34,551 nt of DNA from Chara braunii (taxonomy: Eukaryota > Streptophyta > Charophyceae > Charales > Characeae): NCBI GenBank assembly GCA_003427395.1, contig BFEA01001112.1, positions 89,045 through 123,595 of the forward strand, written 5' to 3'. Under the pieces are notes generated by a model, which was given only the letters and a program-made list of their open reading frames with translations, was not told where the DNA came from and ran no database searches. Below are positions 19,322-29,413 of this stretch, piece by piece. Within the stretch, counting starts at the first letter, position 1, and each line of letters starts with the position of its first letter. Made by a program: the position numbers and the translations under genes.

Positions 19322-20121
19322 NNNNNNNNNNNNNNNNNNNNNNNNNNNNNNNNNNNNNNNNNNNNNNNNNNNNNNNNNNNNNNNNNNNNNNNNNNNNNNN
19401 NNNNNNNNNNNNNNNNNNNNNNNNNNNNNNNNNNNNNNNNNNNNNNNNNNNNNNNNNNNNNNNNNNNNNNNNNNNNNNNNNNNNNNNNNNNNNNNNNNNN
19501 NNNNNNNNNNNNNNNNNNNNNNNNNNNNNNNNNNNNNNNNNNNNNNNNNNNNNNNNNNNNNNNNNNNNNNNNNNNNNNNNNNNNNNNNNNNNNNNNNNNN
19601 NNNNNNNNNNNNNNNNNNNNNNNNNNNNNNNNNNNNNNNNNNNNNNNNNNNNNNNNNNNNNNNNNNNNNNNNNNNNNNNNNNNNNNNNNNNNNNNNNNNN
19701 NNNNNNNNNNNNNNNNNNNNNNNNNNNNNNNNNNNNNNNNNNNNNNNNNNNNNNNNNNNNNNNNNNNNNNNNNNNNNNNNNNNNNNNNNNNNNNNNNNNN
19801 NNNNNNNNNNNNNNNNNNNNNNNNNNNNNNNNNNNNNNNNNNNNNNNNNNNNNNNNNNNNNNNNNNNNNNNNNNNNNNNNNNNNNNNNNNNNNNNNNNNN
19901 NNNNNNNNNNNNNNNNNNNNNNNNNNNNNNNNNNNNNNNNNNNNNNNNNNNNNNNNNNNNNNNNNNNNNNNNNNNNNNNNNNNNNNNNNNNNNNNNNNNN
20001 NNNNNNNNNNNNNNNNNNNNNNNNNNNNNNNNNNNNNNNNNNNNNNNNNNNNNNNNNNNNNNNNNNNNNNNNNNNNNNNNNNNNNNNNNNNNNNNNNNNN
20101 NNNNNNNNNNNNNNNNNNNNN
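19322..20121. other. assembly gap, 800 N
   Basis: An uninterrupted run of 800 N. The round length suggests an estimated scaffold gap. Long frames spanning it are artefacts of untranslatable sequence. Confidence 0.98.
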
Positions 20122-21540
20122 AGAAGCCCTCGAGCTATCACTACTGGGTACCCTCGTCCAATGGCAAGGAGGGGTTTCATGACCTCCTACAGGGGGTGAT
20201 TGGCTTCCCACCGAAGCGGCCCCGGGTGCCCCTATTTTGGGGTTCTGCGCTGATTACAGCCTGCCAACTAAACTCACAGTAAGGGGAAACGTAGGGCCTG
20301 ACAGTCTAGGCCATCAAATTATTCAGGACCAAATTCGAACCGTTGACGACCCTTCCCGCGAAAAGACTACCATCATAAAGACAGTCGCGTCTAAGAGTTC
20401 GAAAATACTAGTAACAATAATAATAACTATAATAATAAAAAGAACGAAAATGTTGGGACAAAGTGACTAAAGGTCGCCAAATTTCCCCTAACTAAGGCAG
20501 GCGGTTCAGTCATGCAGATTAGACTTTTTTTTTTTCACTGTTCTTTTTACATTTCATTTTTCTTTCTTGTTTTCTTTGCTCAGCCTCTTTTTCTCTGACA
20601 GTGACCACCGCTCCAAGCACCTCACCGATAACCTGACTAAAGGACACTCGGCGCGCAGTAGAAAAGACCACGCCGGTCCCTCTACCTTTGTGTCCCTGGG
20701 CGAACCCGGCGGCTACCACGACCGCAGGCCGGAAGTGCTCTGCTGTACAACAGGGCGTCGAGCCTGCGTGGGCCAATGGAAAGTCCAGTGGCGCACCCTT
20801 TTGTTAAGGGCAGGCGCCAACTGGGCCGGTCCGTAGCAAGGTATAGCCTGGCATACTAAGTGGGCCTTGGAGGTTCGAGAACTACCTGATGAGCCGCGGG
20901 TGTCAAAGCGAGGGACTGGTATTGAGCAGAAGTCAGGCACAGAGGAGGGCCGGGACACCACGCCCTCCGACACCAGGTGCTAACTCTATCGGTCGTGGGT
21001 GTGTGGTTGTGCATCAGGCAAGGACAAGGTAGGCATAGAGGATGGCTAGGGGAAGGATTGAAAGTTGGTGGTAGGATATGTTAGGGGGTCGTTTAGTGCC
21101 CAGGGACAAAGTAGAATTGCCTAGGGACCCGGTAGGGATCTTCCAACAATTCGGTAGGGCTTGGAAGGGTCCAATAGCTTGCTTGTAGGGATATATATGT
21201 TGGACCGGACATTGGACCGGATTAGGACTCTGGATTCCAGACTGTGAATCTCCCGGCCCGATCTGGACTACTGGAAAACAAGAATATTCCACAATGTTCC
21301 GACCGGTCCAGTATCCTTGTGCGGCCTGTCTGGATGCTCATATTCCCCCCCCCAAAAAAAGAAAAGAATCGTGTGCACACGCTTATATTACCTGAGTGAG
21401 CACTGAGCAGTGTGCAGTCATGGGGAGGAGGGGTTCTAATTTCAAGATTGCGGTTTCAAGAAAAAAAAAGGTGAGACACGGGATCAAACGGGAGAAGAGA
21501 GAGAAATGGTCGGCAGCGGAGAGAGAGGCAGAAACGGTGT
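20122..21540. other. no gene recognised; low-complexity patches
   Basis: The region contains an AT-rich run with ATAATAATAAC-like triplets (20409-20440), a poly-T run at about 20525-20536 and a C10A7 homopolymer junction (21345-21361). A minus-strand frame at 20519-20776 (VVFSTARRVSFSQVIGEVLG, then a Lys/Glu-rich tail ending in a poly-T translation) is not convincing as a gene. The sequence directly before 21541 does not match that before the second R copy, so R copy 1 begins at about 21541. Confidence 0.4.
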
Positions 21541-23189
21541 CGAGCGCATCGATCCCACAAAGGGGACCCTTTTGGTAGCGTCACGCAGGATTTGCAAGGC
21601 TTCGTCGTAGAGTGTTGTCACTCCGACCGAGTGCGGCAGGGATACCCCTCGCGAACCCCTACGACAGGATAGGGTCACGTGAGGTACAACTTACCTCCAC
21701 CCGTGGAAGCTGTCACCATCCCTTAGGTGGGAGTATCCTCGTCGAGCTACCGAACCACATGTGAAGGTTTTTGGTATGCAATCGCATAGGTGACCCGACC
21801 GAGGGGTTACGAGCGATTAACGCCCAAACCGGACCTGTGCGAGAATCGTCGCCCGAGATGCTGATCTCTCGGGCGCGACCCTACACCGGTCAACAAGGAC
21901 GACCGAATTTAACCATGTGAATACACCATTAGAAAGAAAAATCGAACTTATACGTAAATCACGCCTAGTCCTTTTTTCCATACTCGACCCATAACTTTTA
22001 CTAAATGGATCAGACGAGTATCGCGCGCGAGGCTCTTAATACATATCACGGCGATGCAGGTGTTAGTCATATTAACTAGCCGTGCATGAATACGCAAGCA
22101 GTCGCTGTGATGTTGTACTATGTAGTACGCATAATCACGTGGCCCTCAATGGTCTCGAGGGTCACTTTCAACACTCAAGTGTCGGCCGACACGGTCCTTT
22201 AGGGGTTAATCTCTTAGCGCTAGATAACCGCTAAGGCAGTTGAGAGCCCTAACCTCTTCTGCACCCGGTGGAGAGTGGGTGGTAGACAGGGCTCCGACCC
22301 TTTGTGGCGGTTCGCGCTTATGGCCTTGGAGACGAGCTCCATCATCCTAGGTCCGGAAAAAGGTAAAGGGGTTTGAATTTGACGCTCGCCACAAACCTTA
22401 ATGTCCAACCACCAAATTCTAAGAAGCAAAAGATTGAGAGGGATTTGCCTTCTCTCTCTCATCATAAATTGATCTAATCATACTACACGATCATGGTCAA
22501 CTTTGCGGATGCTTAATATATATTTTTATATGCAATAGGCTTGAACAAGCGAGGCGACCACTCTCACAATCATAGTGTGATTCCCTTCATGAATGTTCAT
22601 GTAATCGCACGCAAGTCAAATCCAGACTTCAACTCACACACAGACATACCCTCAGTTATATCAAAAGAAATATCCACATCGACAGAGCACACACTACATG
22701 GAGTCAACTTCAACAACTCTTTTCGCGCACACCCCTCGCCTTATTCACACAAGCCCCAACCTTTGGTCATTCTTCCAAAAGAAAAGCACTCGGTCCTCTT
22801 TCAAATGGCCATTTAATAAAAGTTTGGGTAAGAAGTTACTAAATCCCTAAAGAAACAATCCAACCCACAGGGGGCTAAGGCGTTAGGTTGAATATCGAGA
22901 ATGGTTTGGAGTCGAGTTGGAAACCCACTTTTTATCAAAGGATAACAGAAGATGATCCTCGTAGGATAAACTTGAAACTAGTCAAGCCTCGAATCAATCT
23001 GAATAAACGTGACCTGCAACACAGCACATGCCAGTGTCGAAGCCATGCGTGAGTAATCATGAAATAAACCTACCTTCCTAACTGACATGTGATACCTATC
23101 TGAAATGTCAGGAATTTCGGTAGTATCTCCCTTACGTGTGGGCAAACAGTCACTCTCAATGGTCCTAAAAATGTTGTAATTCCTTTAGA

Positions 23190-23760
23190 TTTCATGAAAT
23201 TTCGGCAGTGCTTCCCGTAGGAAAAGTGCCTTTGCAAAATTTATATAAGAGAATATAAAATTTAAAAGCGATCTTCTAACCTTTGAAAGTTAAATTTTGT
23301 TGAACTCCTTGATTTAGTAAAAGTTTGGTCAACAGCTCCTTTAGAGAGGTAGGCTTCCCAGATTATATCAAGTCAAATATGAACTCGAGATAAAACTTAA
23401 ATTCTGTCGGGATAAAATTTAACGAACTCTTTTTGCCGGAACAAAATTTAACTAACTTTTTAGATTTGTAGAAATTTCGGCAGCGCTTCTCGTAGGAAAA
23501 GCGCCTTTTCAAAATTTATACAAAGCTTAATACAAAACCTCAAAGTAATTTTGACTTTTCAAAGCCTAAAATTGTCTAACTCCCCGAATTAGTAATAATT
23601 TGGGCAGCATCTTCTCTAAAGAGGTAGGCTTCCCAGATTTATACTAAGTCATATATGAAGTCAGAAAAGTCAAACTTTGTGAAAGGCAGGACTTAACTAA
23701 CTCATTGGATTTGCAGAAATTTCAGCAGCGCTTCCCGTAGGAAAAATGCGTTTCCAAAAT
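23190..23760 (+). repeat. tandem hairpin units in R copy 1 (five units)
   Basis: Two alternating unit types. Type a carries AATTTCGGCAGCGCTTCCCG TAGGAAAAG at about 23199, 23474 and 23715. Type b carries AATTTGGGCAGCATCTTCTC TAAAGAGGTAGGCTTCCC at about 23320 and 23598. Each is followed by an (AAA/AGA)TTTATAC-like tail. Each type a core can fold: GGCA(GTG)CTT pairs with AAGTGCC at 23204-23230, and GGC(AGC)GCTT pairs with AAGCGCC at 23479-23505. Spacing is about 112 to 150 bp. Confidence 0.75.
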
Positions 23761-23818
23761 TTATACAAAGCCAGATATGAGAAAAATAAATCTACCCCAG
23801 AAAATGTTGAAATTGAAC

Positions 23819-24512
23819 TTTTTTTTTTTTTTTTTTTTTGAAAACATCCCTTGGGGTGCTAGGGGTGTTGATAAGAGCAATCACCCCTAGCCCCTACGGG
23901 AGACTCCATCTGTTGGTGGGGAGCTTCACCTGCCGGAGAGCGGGTCCAGAGTCCCTTATATACAACACAACTTAGAATATCTGAGAATAGTGCCCGTGGG
24001 ACCTGCTAACATTGATTGCCCTGGGGCCCAGGGGATTGACTGAGCAGGCTTATGCAGTGTACAAGATATCATGAGGGGTGGTAAGGAGAAGACCGGATTG
24101 AAGTTGTTGACCCTAATTTGCACATATCTCTAATAAAGCACCCATCGTTGTTACCCACAATTACCCTCTGGTCCCCTTACATGGTGTAGTCTTGGTGCAG
24201 TCTGCTTCTGCTCTGCTTGTACTCTTTTCCTTCCATTCTATCCTTAGCCCGTACCCCCCCCCATACCATTCCATTCCAGCCAGAGCCAAGGGAAAGGGTG
24301 GGAAGAAATCAGCAAAGTTTGAGAGAGGCCATAGCGGGATAGAGGGATCAATCTTGGTCCAATTATGAAAGCGTAGGTGGTAGTCCCTTTCCCCTTCCTC
24401 TACATCTTCCTCCCCTACTGCCCGCCCTTCCATATTACCTTAGCGATCCAACCCCCCTGCCCCCTGCCCACCTTGTCTTTATAGAACCTCTCAATGAGTC
24501 AACTTAGGTCAT
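23819..24512 (-). mobile_element. poly(A)-tailed retroposed insertion (SINE- or LINE-3'-end-like)
   Basis: A 694-bp insertion interrupts R copy 1; copy 2 has the uninterrupted site near 29190. It is flanked by near-identical 18-bp direct repeats, AAAATGTTGAAATTGAAC (23801-23818) and AAAATGCAGGAATTGAAC (24513-24530). It ends on the minus strand in poly(A) (T21 at 23819-23839). These are marks of target-primed reverse transcription. A strong hairpin lies just before the poly(A) (23853-23894). A 90-residue minus-strand frame (24433-24161, LRFHNWTKIDPSIPLWPLSN) matches nothing I know. No RT is present, so it is a SINE-like element, a 5'-truncated LINE or a processed transcript. Confidence 0.75.
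23853..23894 (-). other. 3'-terminal hairpin of the retroposed insertion
   Basis: CTAGGGGTG (23859-23867) pairs perfectly with CACCCCTAG (23882-23890). The stem is extended by GGGG (23853-23856) with CCCC (23891-23894) across a 2-nt TG bulge; the loop is 14 nt. It sits 13 bases from the poly(A) tract. Hairpins at this place are used by some LINE reverse transcriptases to recognise their own or SINE RNA. Confidence 0.75.
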
Positions 24513-24737
24513 AAAATGCAGGAATTGAACTAACTCCTACAACTCCAGCACGTGACGAGCATCTAAAGCGACTACCTATCAAGACCAAGACTTAAAACAA
24601 GTAGAACTCGCACTCAGTCACATGCAAATCCATACCACAATGGGTAAACTCTCATCAATTCCCCAAGTTATTTTCATATAAGTAGTTCATCATCTTTTAA
24701 TTAGATAAGTTCCCCAATACCATAGCTTACATATGAC

Positions 24738-24975
24738 ATACGAAGGTTAAGCGAAACCGAAGCCACATTGCTCAACCTTTTGCCTTCGTATACACAAAAC
24801 AGAGGGCACAACTACTTCTCTCTTCTTTAGGCAGTTAGCTGGACCAAACCGAGGTCACATTGTCTAGCCCTGCTAAATGTTTAATATCCAAGTTTATAAT
24901 AACTCTCTGAACCCTTGATTTTTTTCAAGACTGAGACTGAGCCAAACTGAAACCACATTGCTCGGTCTGTCTTTA
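24738..24975 (+). repeat. stem-loop array in R copy 1 (three members)
   Basis: The three members are 24738-24791 (outer ATACGAAGG/CCTTCGTAT; inner GGTTAAGC/GCTCAACC), 24831-24873 (GCAG..AGCTGGAC/GTCTAGCCCTGC) and 24927-24975 (AAGAC..GACTGAGC/GCTCGGTCTGTCTT). Their loops share AAACYGAR-YCACATTG-like sequence. They correspond in order to the first three members in copy 2 (29401-29655). Loop and arm sequences differ there, but each arm pair remains complementary or nearly so. Confidence 0.7.
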
Positions 24976-25018
24976 AGTTGCATTCTTATGTGCAATAATA
25001 TACAAACCACTAACGCCT

Positions 25019-25156
25019 TATCGCACGGCCCAAATTGCGGGCCGATCACCACCCGCGGACGGCCCAGATCGCAGACCAATAAGAAAGTTTTCTCATTGGC
25101 CTGCAATCTGGGCCGTCCGCGGGTGGAGATCAGCTCGCAGTCTGGGCCGTGCGATA
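25019..25156. repeat. near-palindrome with 62-bp arms
   Basis: The left arm 25019-25080 begins TATCGCACGGCCCA; the right arm 25095-25156 is its reverse complement with 7 mismatches in 62. The centre is 14 nt (AAGAAAGTTTTCTC). Each arm is GC-rich and holds an internal direct repeat, CGGCCCAAATTGCGGGCC and CGGCCCAGATCGCAGACC. It lies exactly where homology of R copy 1 ends. Long arms, small size and no coding capacity fit a foldback MITE; no clear target duplication is visible. Confidence 0.8.
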
Positions 25157-25340
25157 CCGGTTCATACCGGAAGTGGCGCCATGGCCTGAAACGGCCCGCC
25201 CAAACGGCCCTTCCACTTTTTTTTTCTTTTTTTTTCCCTTTTTTTGGGTTGTTTTTTCATTGTTTTTTTATTCCTGTTGTTTGTTCGGTTGTTTTCCATT
25301 GTTTTGCTTTGGTCCAGTCCGCCTGCCCGCCAGTTTTGAA

Positions 25341-25454
25341 CACTCGCCCCGCGGCCATCCCACTTTTTCATTGGCGGGCTGTATATTCGCCCGCCATTCG
25401 AAGGGGCTGTATATCCCACTTTTTCACTCGCCCCGCGGCCATCCCACTTTTCCA
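25341..25454 (+). repeat. 30-bp direct repeat CACTCGCCCCGCGGCCATCC
   Basis: CACTCGCCCCGCGGCCATCC followed by CACTTTT occurs at 25341-25370 and 25425-25454, 84 bp apart. Between them GGGCTGTATAT also occurs twice (about 25377 and 25405). A poly-T-rich stretch (25217-25280) lies upstream. Confidence 0.8.
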
Positions 25455-25460
25455 GACACT

Positions 25461-25590
25461 CTGCCGCTACGAGATGCTACGGCACGCTACGGGACACTAC
25501 GACACGCTACGGCACGCTACGACACGCTACGACACGCTACGGGACAATACGACACTCTACGGGACGCTATGGCACGCTATGACACTCGAC
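25461..25590 (+). repeat. 13-unit, 10-bp tandem repeat
   Basis: The period is exactly 10 bp without slippage for 130 bp. Units vary around GRCACGCTAC (GGCACGCTAC, GACACGCTAC, GGGACACTAC and so on). In two frames this gives repetitive peptides (RYDTLRHAT), which are translation artefacts. Confidence 0.9.
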
Positions 25591-25608
25591 TGCTCCCTCC
25601 TGGCCTAA

Positions 25609-25610
<2 letters not shown>

Positions 25611-25696
<86 letters not shown>
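25611..25696 (+). repeat. (CT)43 microsatellite
   Basis: An uninterrupted CT dinucleotide run of 86 bases. More CT-rich sequence follows at 25739-25756. Confidence 0.98.
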
Positions 25697-25699
<3 letters not shown>

Positions 25700-25834
25700 T
25701 TGGTGTTTTGTCCTTGTTGTGAACTCGGTTGAACGGTGCTCTCTCTCTCACTCTCTGGCCTCCTCCCTTCACCATAGCTCTCTCTCTTCGCTCCAGCATG
25801 GATTCTTGCTCGGCCATCACTGCTACATGCGTGT

Positions 25835-26222
25835 GTGCTCTATGTGCATGATCAGTGCTCTACATCGTGGATCCGTGCTTTTGTATTTTGGTGCTCTACG
25901 TGCATGATCAATGCTCTATATCGTGGATCGATGCTTTTGTATTTTGGTGCTCTACGTGCTTTGCGTGCATGATCAGTGCTCTACATCGTGGATCTGTGCT
26001 TTTGTATTTTGGTGTTCTACGTGTCCTACGTGCATGATCAATGCTCTACATCGTGGATCTGTGCTTTTGTATTTTGCTGCTCTACGAGAACGATCAATGT
26101 TGTTCTACATCATGGATCTTTGCTTTTGTGTTTTGCTGTTCTGCGTGCATGATCAGTGCTCTATATCGTGGATCCGTGCTTCTGTATTTTGGTGTTCTAT
26201 GTGCTCTATGTGCATGATCAGT
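25835..26222 (+). repeat. minisatellite of about 56-65 bp, six copies
   Basis: Units follow the pattern TGCTCTAYGTGCATGATCAR, then TGCTCTACATCGTGGATC, then YGTGCTTTTGTATTTTGG. Six full units vary in length through small internal duplications (for example GTGCTTTGCGTGC and GTGTCCTACGTGC). A partial seventh runs into a (GT)n tract. The open frame through it (CFCILVLYV repeats) is explained by the repeat. Confidence 0.9.
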
Positions 26223-26239
26223 GTGTGTGTGTGTGTGTG

Positions 26240-26284
<45 letters not shown>

Positions 26285-26286
26285 CA
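26221..26286 (+). repeat. (GT)n-(GA)n microsatellite
   Basis: GT repeats at 26221-26270, broken once by GCCT, run into GAGAGAGAGAGAGA. A CT/CCT-rich stretch without a gene follows to about 26600. A GA run is at 26740-26762. Confidence 0.95.
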
Positions 26287-26874
26287 GACACCATCACCGT
26301 CCCACCAGAGAGAGAGAGACAGGCACCAGAGGCACGATCACCATCCCACCTCCCTCGGCCCGACCTCCATTCCTGCCTCGACCCTCTCTCCTCCCTCCCT
26401 GGCCCGTCCTCCATTCCTGCATTGACCCTCTCTCCTCCCTCCCTCACCCCTACCCCATCGGCCCCCCTTCTTCCTCCGTTTTTCCTTCCTTCTTCCCTCC
26501 CTCACCTTCTCCCTCCTTCCTTCGGAGGCCTTACCTTCCTCGGCCCTCCGTCCTCCCTTGCTTTGTCCTCCCTTATATGGGGACGATACAGAGAGTGTAT
26601 TCCGTTTTTCTTAGCTTTCTCAATTTGCGTTAAGGCTTAGCGCCACAATTTTTTTTTCCAATGCGGATAAGGGCGAGTGTGTGCTCTCGAGCGTGCGATC
26701 GCACACAAACACACACAGCGAGGGGTGTGGATGGATGGACAGAGAGAAAGAGAGAGAGAGAGATGACTCAGTGTGGTGTGTGTAGGGATTGGGGAGGGAG
26801 GGAGTGAAATATGGAAAGAAATATCGATACCCTGAAACACCTGGCGCACGACAGTTAATCATAAGGTCCTTGTT
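26287..26874. other. pyrimidine-rich and simple-repeat spacer
   Basis: CCT/CTC-rich sequence (26340-26580), an ACACAC stretch (26702-26716) and GAGAGA (26740-26762). Open frames in it are low-complexity. Nothing gene-like is seen before R copy 2 starts at about 26875. Confidence 0.6.
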
Positions 26875-28609
26875 GAGCGCATCGGTCCCCCGGACGGCGG
26901 GACCCTCCCGGCCGCGTCATGCAGGAGTTGGTTTACTCTCGTCATGATACACATGGAGCTTCTGCAAGCCGTTCCGGCCAAGTGCGCCAGCCCCTACGAT
27001 AGGATAGAGCCAACTCGAGGTACAACTTTACCTCCACCTGCGGGAGTTGTCACCTCCCTTCGGTGGGCGTATCCCCGTCGAGCTATCAGTCCACAGTACG
27101 AAAGCTAAGCAGTTGCAATCGTAGAGATGGACAAGCTGAGGACATTCTTGTTCGCCATAGCATAAGGGGGTATGTGCGGTCTTACGCCTCTATCGAACCC
27201 GCACGCGAACCGATGCACTGGGGGGCTGAAGTCCAAAGCGCAACTCGTCGTCGGTCGACTAGGACGCATCCCACATACCACGCGTTACACCACAACACTC
27301 ACACACACCAAACGAGACAAAACAAATAACACGACAACACTCCTAGTCCCTTTTGTAGCCATCCCATAACCTTCCGGCGCGGAAATCGGATAGGCTATGC
27401 GCGCGAAACTTAGTATAAAACCGCGCGGACGCAGAGCCTTCCCATATCGATTAGCAACGCATGAATGCGCAAGCAGTCGCAATGATGGCGTACTATGTAG
27501 TGCCCATAATCAAGCGGTCCCTCGTGGATCCGAGTACCGCTTATGACACTCGAGTGTCAGTCTCGAAGTATCGTGAGGGTCAGGCCCTTCACGATATTGT
27601 ATAGTCGAAGGAATACCCGTTCGGCCCCCGCTGCACCTTCGGCCCTTAGGCTGAGTGTCTCTGTGGGCAGGGCAAATAGGCTCTGCGCAGGGGTGATCCC
27701 TTCCGTGCGGAGTCTAGGACGTGGGATGTCCTAGACAAGGGCCTCGAATCCAGGCCTAGGACCAACATCCGACTAAGAAATTTTAAGAAGCAAAAACGGT
27801 AAAGGAAGGTACTCGTTTCCTCTCTCAATCTCAGCCCCAATTAAACCTTTAAACGTGGGCTTTTTAGGCCATGCGAACACTCAAATATAGGTTTGTATGT
27901 ATATATAGAGAGAGAGAGGGGTATAAATATGTGTCGAATACTTATCACAATCACAGTGGGACTCCTCTCGGCCATATATATGTATGTGATCGCAGACAGA
28001 CAATTCCCAAGTTCAAATGACAAAACATACCTGCAATCACATCAAAGAATCAACCAAAAGTCCACACACTACACGGGGTCAAATTTCAACCATTCTCTAT
28101 ACCCCTTGCTTTAGCCATGCAAACCCTAGTTTTTATCCAACCTTCCATAGATAAATACTCGACACCTTTGTTAAATGATCATTCAATAAAAGTTTGGGTG
28201 AAAACCTTAATAAAACAATAGAAACCATTAGGGCTAAAACCTTTTAGGTTAAGTAACGAGAATGGATTGGAGTTGAGTCGTAAACCGACGAATCGACAAC
28301 CGCCCTGTTATCAATGATAATAGAAGATGATCCTTGTTAGATCAAGCTGAACTAGTCCAAATCTTGAGTCAGAACGATAAAAGGAACCTGTATCGTAAGA
28401 CAGGTCAACGTCCAAGCTAAATCATGAGTGTATGGGGAATGAATCTCCATAACACATTTTTACTCAAAGTTGTTTGCCAACTAAGTCTAAGTCTATTCTT
28501 AAGTCAGTGTCCAAGCCAGAGGTAGACCTTCGACAGAATCTCCCCCATGCAGAGTGAATTCTAATATCGCCACCAGTCAAAATATATAATCTATCTCCAC
28601 TAAACTAAG

Positions 28610-29150
28610 AAAAATTTTGACAGCGCTTCCTGTAGGAAAAGTAAGTGTCTTTTCAAAATTTATACTAACTTAAGTATGAAAACTGAAGTAATTTTCAACT
28701 TTAGAAAGTTCAATTTTGTCTAACTCCCTGAATTAGTAAAAATTTGAGCGGCATCTCCCTTGAAAAGGTAGATTTCTCATATTTATACTAAGTCAGATAT
28801 GAACTCAAACATAAAACTCGAGTTCTATCCAGACAAAATTTAACTAACTCCTTAGTTTTGTAGAAATTTCGGCAGCGTTTCCCGTAGACAAAGTAGCTTT
28901 CCAAAATGTATACAAAACTAAGTTCAGGATCCAAGTAGTAACTTTGACTCCTCTAGGTTCAATGTTGTCTAACTCTATGAATTAACAAAAATTTGGGCAG
29001 CACTTCTTTTAGGAAAGGAGACTTTTCAAATTTTTACTAAGCCATATATGAAATTTAGACAAGTTGGACTTTGAAAGGTCAAAATCTGACCAATTCCTTG
29101 GTCTTGTAAAAAATTCGGCAGCACTTCCCGTAGAGAAAGTAGCCTGCCAA
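28610..29150 (+). repeat. tandem hairpin units in R copy 2 (five units)
   Basis: Unit cores start at 28619, 28746, 28870, 28994 and 29116, a regular period of 122 to 127 bp. Type a cores resemble GGCAGCGCTTCCCGTAGGAA; type b cores resemble GGGCAGCAYCTCYYTT. Arms remain complementary while changing: GACA(GCG)CTT with AAGTGTC at 28619-28650, and GAG..ATCTCCCTT with AAAAGGTAGATTTCTC at 28746-28778. Regular spacing over five units shows a tandem origin. Confidence 0.8.
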
Positions 29151-29413
29151 AATTTGTACAAGACCAAGTATAACAAAAAATCCCAGAAAATGCGAAAATT
29201 GATTTAACTCCTATGACTTTAACATATGGCGAGCAACTAAAGCAACTAACTATCAAACTGAAACTCAGATTAAGTAGTAATTTCACTTAATCCCATGCAA
29301 GGCCAAACCACATTGGTAAGTACTCTCACCACTCCCAAGTCAAATCCTTATAGATTATTTCTTGAAACCCTCAGATGATTTATCTCTTATACCCAACTTA
29401 CATATAGCATGGT

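Larger units (their letters stand above)
21541..25010 (+). repeat. large dispersed repeat R, copy 1 (interrupted)
   Basis: Copy 1 aligns in order with copy 2 (26875-30654), though diverged. Shared landmarks are GAGCGCATCG (21541; 26875), GAGGTACAACTT..ACCTCCACC (about 21681; 27017), CGCAAGCAGTCGC (about 22092; 27469), TACTATGTAGT (about 22118; 27492), CAATAAAAGTTTGGGT-like (about 22813; 28182), five 124-bp hairpin units (23190-23760; 28610-29150), and the stem-loop array (24738-24975; 29414-30480). It is split by a 694-bp retroposed insertion (23819-24512). It has no convincing coding capacity. It could be a non-autonomous element, part of a giant LTR element, or a structured non-coding repeat. 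Confidence 0.75.

Noticed and set aside
19246-20211. Long open frames on both strands across 19246-20211
   Set aside because: They consist almost entirely of unknown residues from the 800-N gap and carry no coding information.
20519-20776. A third X-like ORF on the minus strand
   Set aside because: Similarity to X and X2 is limited to a short charged stretch, and the C-terminus is translated poly-T and A/G-rich sequence.
24161-24433. A 90-residue minus-strand gene inside the retroposed insertion
   Set aside because: No recognised domain, low-complexity segments, and the surrounding sequence is a non-coding retroposed insertion. Kept only as a remark under that feature.
25149-26640. Long plus-strand frames of 216-252 residues through the simple-repeat cluster
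   Set aside because: They are translations of 10-bp, CT and 60-bp repeats (Leu-Ser runs, repeated CFCILVLYV) and show no domain.
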